Source of the DNA: Acidobacteriota bacterium
Lineage (GTDB): Bacteria > Acidobacteriota > Blastocatellia > Pyrinomonadales > Pyrinomonadaceae
Length of the DNA: 64,000 bases
Assembly (NCBI GenBank): GCA_018269005.1
Contig: JAFDVK010000053.1
Span: 278,687 to 342,686 of the forward strand
Direction of reading: 5' to 3'
Part shown: positions 17,125-23,663 of the stretch, piece after piece
Layout: each line of letters opens with the position of its first letter
How positions within the stretch are numbered: the first letter of the stretch is position 1
The notes under the pieces: generated by a model
Told to the model about the DNA's origin: nothing
Seen by the model: only the letters and a program-made list of their open reading frames with translations
Database searches by the model: none
Made by a program: the position numbers and the translations under genes

Positions 17125-18304
17125 ATGCGTGTTTTGCGTTTGGCTGCAAGGCCCGGAGCCGCTCAACAGCAGAAGGAAGTATGGCGAGGAGTTTGTCGAT
17201 CTCAGCGGCGGTGTTCTGGCGCCCAAGGCTGAATCGAATTGCCCCGCGGGCTGTCGCATCTCCGTGTCCTAAAGCACGAATGACCGGCGATGGCTCGAGC
17301 GAACCTGACGAACAAGCCGAGCCGGTCGATACCGCGATGCCCTGCATATCGAGGGCTATCAAGAGGGCTTCGCCCTCGACCGAGCGGAAGGAGATGTTCG
17401 CGATGTTTGGCAGCCGTGTTGTGCGGTCACCATTCGGGACCGCTTCGGGGACGCGTTCGAGGATGACGTTCTCTATTCGGTCGCGGAATGAACGTATTCG
17501 CGAATCGAGGTCGTTGAGGCTCGCTTCGGCCAGGTCTGCCGCAGAACCAAGACCTACTATTCCCGGAACGTTTTCGGTTCCGGCCCGCGTCCCGCGTTCC
17601 TGGCGGCCGCCGATATTCTGTGTATGAAGCCTCACACCGCGGCGCACATAAAGGCCGCCGATACCTTTCGGGCCGTTGATCTTGTGCCCGGAAAAAGAAA
17701 GTAGGTCGCAGCCGATCTCTTCGACGTCGATGCGGATCTTCCCGACTGCCTGCACGGCATCCGTATGAAACCAGATCTTCCTGCCCGACTTTCGCAGATC
17801 GCGCACCAAGGAGCCGATCTCGTTTATGGGCTGAAGCGTTCCGATCTCGTTGTTTGCGGCCATCACAGTGATCAGGATCGTGTCTTCCCGAATTGCCTGA
17901 CGGACATCTTCGATCTTGACTATCCCATTCTCGTAAACGGGCAGAACGGTGAGTTCAAACCCTTTCTTTTCAAGGTCTTCGCAGACCGATTCGACGGCAG
18001 GATGTTCTATCGCCGAAAGGATGATGTGTCTGCCGTGACGCGAATTGCCCTCGACGAGGCCGCGTATCGCCAAATTGTTCGATTCGGTGCCGCCGGACGT
18101 AAAAATTATTTCGTTCGGGCGACCTGCGTTCAGGAGAGCCGCAACCTGATGCCGTGCGCGATCGACGGCCATCTTGGCCTTCTGCCCGTAGGTGTGGATG
18201 CTCGAAGCGTTCCCAAAATCCTCCGTCAGATACGGCATCATCGCTTCAAGAACCGCCGGATCGAGCGGCGTCGTAGCACTATTGTCGAGGTATATTCGCT
18301 CCAC
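17123..18304 (-). CDS. iscS: Cysteine desulfurase (NifS/IscS class V aminotransferase)
   Basis: The 393-residue PLP enzyme starts MERIYLDNSATTPLDP. The PLP Lys lies in SFSGHKINGPKGIG, and the catalytic-Cys loop is STGSACSSGSLEPS, a group I (IscS/NifS) loop. It takes sulfur from cysteine for Fe-S clusters and tRNA thiolation. No iscU, iscR or mnmA is adjacent here, so it is a standalone copy; the radical SAM enzyme encoded just beyond is an Fe-S protein, but the two genes are divergent. NifS and IscS cannot be told apart from sequence alone. Confidence 0.93.
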   Translation of the reverse strand: MERIYLDNSATTPLDPAVLEAMMPYLTEDFGNASSIHTYGQKAKMAVDRARHQVAALLNAGRPNEIIFTSGGTESNNLAIRGLVEGNSRHGRHIILSAIEHPAVESVCEDLEKKGFELTVLPVYENGIVKIEDVRQAIREDTILITVMAANNEIGTLQPINEIGSLVRDLRKSGRKIWFHTDAVQAVGKIRIDVEEIGCDLLSFSGHKINGPKGIGGLYVRRGVRLHTQNIGGRQERGTRAGTENVPGIVGLGSAADLAEASLNDLDSRIRSFRDRIENVILERVPEAVPNGDRTTRLPNIANISFRSVEGEALLIALDMQGIAVSTGSACSSGSLEPSPVIRALGHGDATARGAIRFSLGRQNTAAEIDKLLAILPSAVERLRALQPNAKHA

Positions 18305-18563
18305 GATAGCCTAAGTATAGTCTTCGAGGAACCATTAGCGGTAGCGCGACCGGCTCGCAAGCTCCGGAATAAGTGAAAAGTAAAAAGTCAGAAGTGGTGT
18401 TGAAGGCATTCGGACTTATCACCTATCCCTTATAACTTATTTCGGAAATGGCCGTGCGGAGGTGGTTGGTACTGCGTTTCGCCCTTAAATGCTTGCCTGT
18501 ATTGCCTATAAAGGATAAATTATAAGGTTGACGGCAAGGATGGCTGGGGGCCAGGTAAACTAA

Positions 18564-19724
18564 ATGGATTTTGCGACAAAAGAGATATTCAAGCGGTATG
18601 CGAGCATGGTCGTCGGACGGACGATGTCGCCCGTTTTCCTAAACATTCTGGTTACGAGCGTCTGCGATATGCGGTGCACGCACTGTTTCTTCACGGACGA
18701 GCTTGATGATCGTCCGCGCAAGAAACTCCAGATGAAGGCCGACGAGATCGCCCGCATCTCGGAAACGTTGGGAGGGAATCTCGGCGTCCTCGTTTTGGCG
18801 GGCGGTGAGCCCTTCACGCGAAAAGATCTGCCGGAGATCGTCCGTGCGTTCTACGAGAACAACAAACTCGATTCGGTCTATTTGATGTCGAACGGCCAGA
18901 TCCATCCGCGGATATTCCCGGACGTTGCGAGAATTATGGACGAGTGTCCGAAATTGAACGTCTCGGTCGCTCTCGGCATCGACGGTTTGAAGGACGCTCA
19001 CGAGAAGATCCGCCGCAAAGAGGGAAGCTGGGACAAGGCGATCCACACGGCGCGCACTCTGCAGGAGATGAAAAAGGAGCAGTATCCGCAGCTCGATATT
19101 CAGACTTGCACCTGCGTGATGCATTCGAACGAGGACACGATCTTCGAGTGGTACGACTATCTCAAATACGATCTGAAGCCGGACAAGGTGAATATCAACT
19201 ACATTCGCCCGCCGTCGGCTGATCCGAGGGAACTAGAGTTCGATCATAAGCGCTATCAAGAGTTGTCGCACATGATCCTGGAGGATACGAAGAATGCCGC
19301 ATTGAAGAATAACTACGGCGGCGATTCGGGAATGTTCAAGGCCGCGGTCGATATCTATATGCACGATATCATCGCGAAGACCAAGGAAGAGAACAAGGCG
19401 CAGCTGAAATGCTACGCAGGCTCAGCCGGTGCCGTGATCTACGACAACGGAGCGTTATCGTCTTGCGAGAATAAGCCCGATGTCCTAAATCTTCGGGATT
19501 TCGCTTGGGATTTTCAGAAGGCATGGCACAGCGACGCGATGAAGAAGCGTCGGGTCGAGGTCGCGGACGGCTGCCATTGCACGCACGAATCGAATTGCTT
19601 CTATCCGTCGCTGCCGCTTAATCCCGGACATCTTCTCAAGATCAAAGGGCTCGAACGCGATATGAGGAAGGCGGCCGAAAAGATGAAGTTCGAAGCGGCA
19701 AAAGAAGTCGCAATGAAGGTTTGA
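18564..19724 (+). CDS. Radical SAM protein with C-terminal cysteine-rich region
   Basis: The 386-residue enzyme has the radical SAM cluster motif CDMRCTHC (CxxxCxxC, about residues 33-40) and the SAM-binding LAGGEPFTR (GGEP). A C-terminal SPASM-like set of Cys occurs in CYAGSAG, LSSCENK and DGCHCTHESNC, suggesting an auxiliary Fe-S cluster. It starts a compact plus-strand operon with hicBA, a diglucosyl-/MGDG-type glycosyltransferase and an SDR, with gaps of 0-80 bases. The neighbours suggest a role in lipid or glycan modification. The reaction is not identifiable; a peptide-modifying function is the main alternative, but no precursor peptide is seen. Confidence 0.85.
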   Translation: MDFATKEIFKRYASMVVGRTMSPVFLNILVTSVCDMRCTHCFFTDELDDRPRKKLQMKADEIARISETLGGNLGVLVLAGGEPFTRKDLPEIVRAFYENNKLDSVYLMSNGQIHPRIFPDVARIMDECPKLNVSVALGIDGLKDAHEKIRRKEGSWDKAIHTARTLQEMKKEQYPQLDIQTCTCVMHSNEDTIFEWYDYLKYDLKPDKVNINYIRPPSADPRELEFDHKRYQELSHMILEDTKNAALKNNYGGDSGMFKAAVDIYMHDIIAKTKEENKAQLKCYAGSAGAVIYDNGALSSCENKPDVLNLRDFAWDFQKAWHSDAMKKRRVEVADGCHCTHESNCFYPSLPLNPGHLLKIKGLERDMRKAAEKMKFEAAKEVAMKV

Positions 19725-19729
19725 GGTAG

Positions 19730-20026
19730 ATGGTTACTTATACGGCACGATATACATTTTTGGACGAGGGGGTTCATGGAGAGGTCGTCGACTTTCCGGG
19801 TGTTATCACGTTTGGAGTTGACCTTGCGCAAGCGAGACGCCTGCTTGCCGGGGCATTGGTAGATATGGCCGAAACAAACCTTTCACTTGGTGAACCTCTT
19901 CCGTTGCCCGATAGAGAAATGTCCGCGTCCGAAAGCGGTGCGGATCTTGTTGAACCGATCTATTTGATATTTGAGGCCGCTTCGATGGTGAAAGTGGTTC
20001 CTGAAGTAGAATATGAAGCGGCGTGA
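19730..20026 (+). CDS. hicB: HicB-family antitoxin
   Basis: The 98-residue protein has the HicB partial RNase H fold pattern: TARYTFLDEGVHGEVVDFPGVITFG, then LAQARRLLAGALVDMAE. It neutralises the HicA mRNA interferase encoded next. It begins 5 bases after the radical SAM stop and overlaps hicA by 14 bases. The order hicB-hicA is the reverse of the E. coli arrangement. No long C-terminal DNA-binding domain is visible, so autoregulation through this protein is uncertain. Confidence 0.85.
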   Translation: MVTYTARYTFLDEGVHGEVVDFPGVITFGVDLAQARRLLAGALVDMAETNLSLGEPLPLPDREMSASESGADLVEPIYLIFEAASMVKVVPEVEYEAA

Positions 20027-20198
20027 TCTGCTTCTCCATTTGAAGAAGCATGATTGTTCGCTCCTTAGAGAAGGCGGGAGCCATTCGATCTTCGTAAATA
20101 ATAAGACCGGGAAGAGAACCTCCATCCCGCGGCACAGTGAGATCCCGAGTTTTACCGTTAACGCAATTTGCAGGCAGTTGATGATCCCGACACCCTAA
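20013..20198 (+). CDS. hicA: HicA-family mRNA interferase toxin
   Basis: The 61-residue protein is a typical HicA. It starts KRRDLLLHLKKHDC, has the catalytic His in REGGSHSIF (His near 24), then RTSIPRHSEIPSFTVNAICRQL. It has the double-stranded RNA-binding-like fold of the family and would cleave mRNA when free of HicB. It overlaps hicB by 14 bases, and its stop codon is immediately followed by the ATG of the glycosyltransferase, so the toxin and the enzyme are on one mRNA. Confidence 0.88.
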   Translation: MKRRDLLLHLKKHDCSLLREGGSHSIFVNNKTGKRTSIPRHSEIPSFTVNAICRQLMIPTP

Positions 20199-21377
20199 AT
20201 GGCTCCGAATACTCCAAAAATTCTGATCATCTCGTCTGACACCGGCGGCGGGCATCGGTCTGCGGCAAAGACCATTTCTGAAGGATTTCAGAAGTTTTGG
20301 CGTGGCGATTCGGTCGCTGTCCGCACGATACGTGCGATCGAGGACGCGCACCGCATCACCGAGCGCTTGGTGAATGTTTACAATTGGATACTTCAGAACA
20401 AGCAGCATTGGATGAAGTACCTTTATTGGACGGTCAATAAGATGCGGCCGGAAAAGAGCAGTTTTCTTCATCGGAAATGTTTTGCATACACGCGGGACAT
20501 CTTCGAGAAATGGTGTCCGCACATCGTCGTGAGCGTCCATCCGCTGACGCAGCATTTTTTCGCGAAGGTACTCAAAGAATTAAAACTTTCCGAGCAGATC
20601 CCGCTAGTGACGGTCGTTACCGATCCTTGCTACGGTTTTTGGAAAGGCTGGGCATGCGACGAAGTGACGCTCTACCTCGTTGCGAATGACGATGCGCGTC
20701 GGCAGCTGATCGATTACGGTGTTCCGTCCGAGAAGATCAAGATCTCGGGGATGCCTGTTCATCCGAAGTTCCGCGAGGTCGAAGAGGCGGACGCCCAGAC
20801 CGCGCGTCGTGCTTTCGGGCTCGATCCCGACAAATTCACTGTCTTCGTGAACGCAGGTTGGATCGGCGGAGGCAATATTCCGGCGATCTTCCGCGAGCTC
20901 GTACGCGGCGACCTCGATGTCCAGGCGATATTTCTTGCGGGTAAAAATCAGGAGCTTCGGGCTGAGGCAGAGCAGTTAGCTCTCTCGGCGAAGTTCCCTG
21001 TGAAGGTGATCGGCTATTCCGACGAGATCGAGAAGCTGATGCAGTCGGCGAACGTGATGGTCTCAAAGCTCGGCGGTTTGACGACGTTCGAGGCGCTTGC
21101 CTGCCGTCTTCCGATAATCGCCGACGCGACGACGCCGCCGATGCCGCAGGAGGCGGGCACGGCTCGTCTGATGGCCGAACGCGGGGCCGCGATCCTTCTA
21201 AAAGATAGTCACGACATTGTCTCGACGGTCCGCGATCTCGCCTCGGACCGTGCCAATTACGCACGAATGAAGGCCGCGGCCGCTGAGCTTGCCTTGCCTG
21301 ATTCCACTGAACGCATCATCGCGGAGATCTATTCGCTGCTTCCGCAGAACGCGGTTTCACATCAAATAGCCGCTTGA
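20199..21377 (+). CDS. MGDG synthase / MurG-like glycosyltransferase (GT28)
   Basis: The 392-residue protein begins KILIISSDTGGGHRSAAKTISEGF, the N-terminal acceptor-domain motif of monogalactosyldiacylglycerol synthases and processive diacylglycerol glucosyltransferases. The C-terminal donor domain has VFVNAGWIGGGNIP and VSKLGGLTTFEALACRLPII (GGxTxxE nucleotide-sugar site). It probably glycosylates a lipid at the inner membrane face. The ATG directly abuts the hicA stop. It is followed after 79 bases by the SDR gene. Confidence 0.88.
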   Translation: MAPNTPKILIISSDTGGGHRSAAKTISEGFQKFWRGDSVAVRTIRAIEDAHRITERLVNVYNWILQNKQHWMKYLYWTVNKMRPEKSSFLHRKCFAYTRDIFEKWCPHIVVSVHPLTQHFFAKVLKELKLSEQIPLVTVVTDPCYGFWKGWACDEVTLYLVANDDARRQLIDYGVPSEKIKISGMPVHPKFREVEEADAQTARRAFGLDPDKFTVFVNAGWIGGGNIPAIFRELVRGDLDVQAIFLAGKNQELRAEAEQLALSAKFPVKVIGYSDEIEKLMQSANVMVSKLGGLTTFEALACRLPIIADATTPPMPQEAGTARLMAERGAAILLKDSHDIVSTVRDLASDRANYARMKAAAAELALPDSTERIIAEIYSLLPQNAVSHQIAA

Positions 21378-21456
21378 CCGGGGAACGGCAATCCGTTTTG
21401 CCGACTTGCCCGGTCTTTCGGATTTATTTAACCTTGTCATTTTACGGAGAACACAT

Positions 21457-22206
21457 TTGAGTCTGTTACTTGAAGGAAAACGTGCGTTCGTCTCGGGCGG
21501 AACTCGCGGTATCGGGGCGGCGATATGCGAAATATTCGCGCGCGAAGGTGCCGATGTCGCATTCAATTACAATTCGCGGGACGATCTCGCGGCCGAGGTC
21601 GTGAGCAAGATCGAGGCGCACGGCCGCCGTGCGTTGAGTTTCAAAGTTTCTGTGACTGACCGGCTCGGGATGAAGCACGTCGCCAAGGAGATCCTCGAAA
21701 AGTGGGGGCCTTTGAACGTGCTCGTGAACAACGCCGCGGTCAATAAGCCCGACAACTTCGCGACGACGACGGATAAGAGCTGGGATTGGGTCGTCGATAC
21801 GAACGTCGGAAGCCTTTTTGCGGTCACAAAACCTTTTTACAAGCAGATGATACGTGCCCGCGAGGGTGCGATCCTGAACATCACGTCGGTCGGGGCGATC
21901 CGCAGCCTGCCGACGTCGGTTCATTACGCGACGTCGAAGTCGGCGATGATCGGATTCACGAAGTGTCTGTCGCGGGAAGCCGCGAACTTCGGCATTTCGG
22001 TGAACGCCATCGCCGCGGGCATCTATGACACGGACCTCGGCAACACTTTGCCGGAGCGGCTGCTGCATATTCACGAATTCTGGGTCTCGAAGGGCCGTCT
22101 CGGCCGCCCGAACGAGCTCGCGGAGTTCGCCGCCTTTATGACGAGCGACCGCAACAGCTTCATGAACGGCGAAGTCGTGATCCTCGACGGCGGCGCCGTC
22201 ACCTAA
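21457..22206 (+). CDS. Short-chain dehydrogenase, FabG-like
   Basis: The 249-residue SDR starts from a TTG that has GGAG seven bases upstream; the longer frame from 21406 lacks such a site. It has the NAD(P) motif SGGTRGIG, NNAA, the catalytic Ser in NITSVGAI, and YATSK (YxxxK), ending GEVVILDGGAVT. It resembles 3-oxoacyl-ACP reductase. As the fab cluster at 45-49 kb lacks fabG, this gene might cover that function, although its operon partners (radical SAM, lipid glycosyltransferase) suggest a dedicated lipid-modifying reductase. Confidence 0.87.
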   Translation: MSLLLEGKRAFVSGGTRGIGAAICEIFAREGADVAFNYNSRDDLAAEVVSKIEAHGRRALSFKVSVTDRLGMKHVAKEILEKWGPLNVLVNNAAVNKPDNFATTTDKSWDWVVDTNVGSLFAVTKPFYKQMIRAREGAILNITSVGAIRSLPTSVHYATSKSAMIGFTKCLSREAANFGISVNAIAAGIYDTDLGNTLPERLLHIHEFWVSKGRLGRPNELAEFAAFMTSDRNSFMNGEVVILDGGAVT

Positions 22207-22227
22207 AACCTTTAAAATATGGTCAAA

Positions 22228-22260
22228 AAAGCGTTTCGAGCGGTCTCGGAACGCTTTATT
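22228..22260 (+). terminator. Probable terminator of the SDR operon
   Basis: AAAGCGTTTCGAG (22228-22240) pairs with CTCGGAACGCTTT (22245-22257) with one G-U pair around CGGT, followed by ATT. The T-tract is short, but the stem is 13 bp and is placed 22 bases after the stop. Confidence 0.65.
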
Positions 22261-22320
22261 CGCGTGGAGAAGCCTTTTATTCGCGTGGAGAAGCCTTTCT
22301 TTTCGCGTGGAGAAGCCTTT
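22256..22320. repeat. Minisatellite A, 21-22 bp units
   Basis: Three copies of a unit with core CGCGTGGAGAAGCCTTT start at 22261, 22282 and 22304. It is the first of three adjoining arrays with the same period. Confidence 0.85.
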
Positions 22321-22322
22321 TC

Positions 22323-22511
22323 GAGGCGTCTCAGAATGTTTTTGAGCGTGCTCAGAAGCTTTTCGAGCGTGCTCAGAATGTCTTTGAGCGTGCTCAGAAG
22401 TTTGTCGAGCGTGCTCAGAAGTTTGTCGAGCGTGCTCAGAATGTTTTTGAGCGTGCTCAGAAGCTTGTTGAGAGTCCTCACAATATTTTTGAGACGCCTC
22501 GAAAATCATTC
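22323..22511. repeat. Minisatellite B, nine 21-bp units
   Basis: Units with core GAGCGTGCTCAGAAG start at 22323, 22344, 22365, 22386, 22407, 22428, 22449, 22470 and 22491, exactly 21 bases apart; outer units are divergent. Because 21 is a multiple of three, all frames stay open and read heptad repeats on either strand (STLDKLL on minus, SVLRSLS on plus). No start and ribosome site, or continuation into unique protein, argues for coding. Confidence 0.9.
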
Positions 22512-22518
22512 TTCGGCT

Positions 22519-22698
22519 GGATTTTGATATATTTCCGCCCGATTTTGATATATTTCCGCCCGATCTTGAAATGTTTCCGCCCGATGTTGAAATGTTTCCG
22601 CCCGATCTTGAAATGTTTCCGCCCGATTTTGATATATTTCCGCCCGATTTTGAAATATTTCCGCCCGATTTTGAAATATTTCCGCCCGATTTTGATCG
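22519..22698. repeat. Minisatellite C, eight 21-bp units
   Basis: Units GATTTTGATATATTTCCGCC (and G) have their CCGCCC at 22535, 22556, 22577, 22598, 22619, 22640, 22661 and 22682, exactly 21 bases apart. Variation is confined to the A/T part (GATATA, GAAATG, GAAATA). The minus strand would read an IGRKYFK heptad repeat. The A/T block recurs every two helical turns. Confidence 0.92.
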
Positions 22699-22709
22699 AA
22701 ACAGGCTCT

Positions 22710-23168
22710 AGCTCCGTTAGGAGCGGAATGTTTGTAGAACACATCGGACCAATATTGCGAGCTCCGTAGGAGCGACACATTCCTACGCCGCGAGACAATC
22801 ATGTCGCCCCTAACGGGGCTCCAGGATCTTTATTACACCTGCATGCTACAAACATTCCGCTCCTGACGGAGCTAAATCCCGACCGTGCTACAAACATTCC
22901 GCTCCTGACGGAGCTAGGCCCAAACCGTGTCGCCCCTCGCGGGGCTCCAGGATCTTTATTACGCCCGCATGCTACAAACATTCCGCTCCTGACGGAGCTA
23001 GGCCCAAACCGTGTCGCCCCTCGCGGGGCTCCAGGATCTTTATTACGCCCGCATGCTACAAATATTCCGCTCCTAACGGAGCTAGGCCCAAACCGTGTCG
23101 CCCCTCGCGGGGCTCCAGGATCTTTATTACGCCCGCATGCTACAAACATTCCGCTCCTGACCGAGCTC
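22710..23168. repeat. 84-bp tandem array of two palindromic motifs
   Basis: Each unit joins a CGCCCCTCGCGGGGCTCC palindrome, a GATCTTTATTACGCCCGCA linker and ACATTCCGCTCCTGACGGAG. Units start at 22802, 22928, 23012 and 23096; the first is followed by an extra half-unit, and the last three starts are 84 bases apart. Single related motifs precede at 22710 and about 22760. Reading frames across the array repeat every 28 codons but look fortuitous. Degenerate copies exist at 774-938. Confidence 0.9.
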
Positions 23169-23177
23169 GGCGGCGAG

Positions 23178-23663
23178 TTACTTTTCGAGCTGATGTTTCG
23201 CTTTTTCGATGAAGACGCGGATCATTTCGGTGACGCGTTTGGTCATTTCCTTCGAGATGATGGCTTCGCCGGCGAGGCCGGCGAGCATGTGGAGGTCGCG
23301 GGCGGACTTGCGGCGCAGTTCGACCATCTGCGAGAAGTGGACGAGCGTGACGTTCTTCGCCTTTTCGAGGAAATCGGCCGAGTAACGCAGGAAGTTCTGC
23401 GCTTCGCTCCGCAGCGGCAGCCATTCGACGCGGTCGGCGGAATCTTCGGCGAGTTCGAGCGTGAAATTCTGCAGGATGCGGCCGACGACGGGGATCTCGG
23501 TCTGCACTTTCCAATGCGCGACGCCGCGCGCGTCCGTGTGAATGTTGACGACGCCCGGCATCAGCTCGGCGAAATTCGTGATGTCGAGGAAAAATTCGCG
23601 CACCTGTTCGATGCCCGAACGGATCTCGATGTCGTTGCTGTAACCGGCCTTAATTGTAAACAT
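23178..23663 (-). CDS. SRPBCC (polyketide cyclase/COQ10-like) protein
   Basis: The 161-residue product starts MFTIKAGYSNDIEIRSGIEQVREFFLDITNFAELMPGV, the first strand and helix of a START/SRPBCC ligand-binding fold related to carbon-monoxide dehydrogenase subunit G and COQ10 proteins. A long amphipathic C-terminal helix follows. Its ATG overlaps the stop of the upstream M14 peptidase gene by one base (TGATG), so translation is coupled. The ligand is unknown. The gene ends next to the palindromic array. Confidence 0.8.
   Translation of the reverse strand: MFTIKAGYSNDIEIRSGIEQVREFFLDITNFAELMPGVVNIHTDARGVAHWKVQTEIPVVGRILQNFTLELAEDSADRVEWLPLRSEAQNFLRYSADFLEKAKNVTLVHFSQMVELRRKSARDLHMLAGLAGEAIISKEMTKRVTEMIRVFIEKAKHQLEK

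Noticed and set aside
21466..22509. 347-codon minus-strand reading frame opposite the SDR gene
   Set aside because: It is antisense to a clear SDR and enters the minisatellite; codon pattern and content (HSEHARQ repeats) match a shadow of real coding sequence.
22212..22798. Coiled-coil-like reading frames across the 21-bp arrays (both strands)
   Set aside because: Every frame is open because the period is seven codons. Starts lack ribosome sites and the frames do not continue into unique protein, so a minisatellite is the simpler explanation.
22801..23149. Repeat-containing protein with 28-residue units
   Set aside because: The frame exists only because the array period is 84 bp; similar spurious proteins are expected from palindromic arrays.
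22710..23168. Possible CRISPR array
   Set aside because: The repeat unit is 84 bp with no unique spacers, contains two palindromes, and no cas gene is present in the window.
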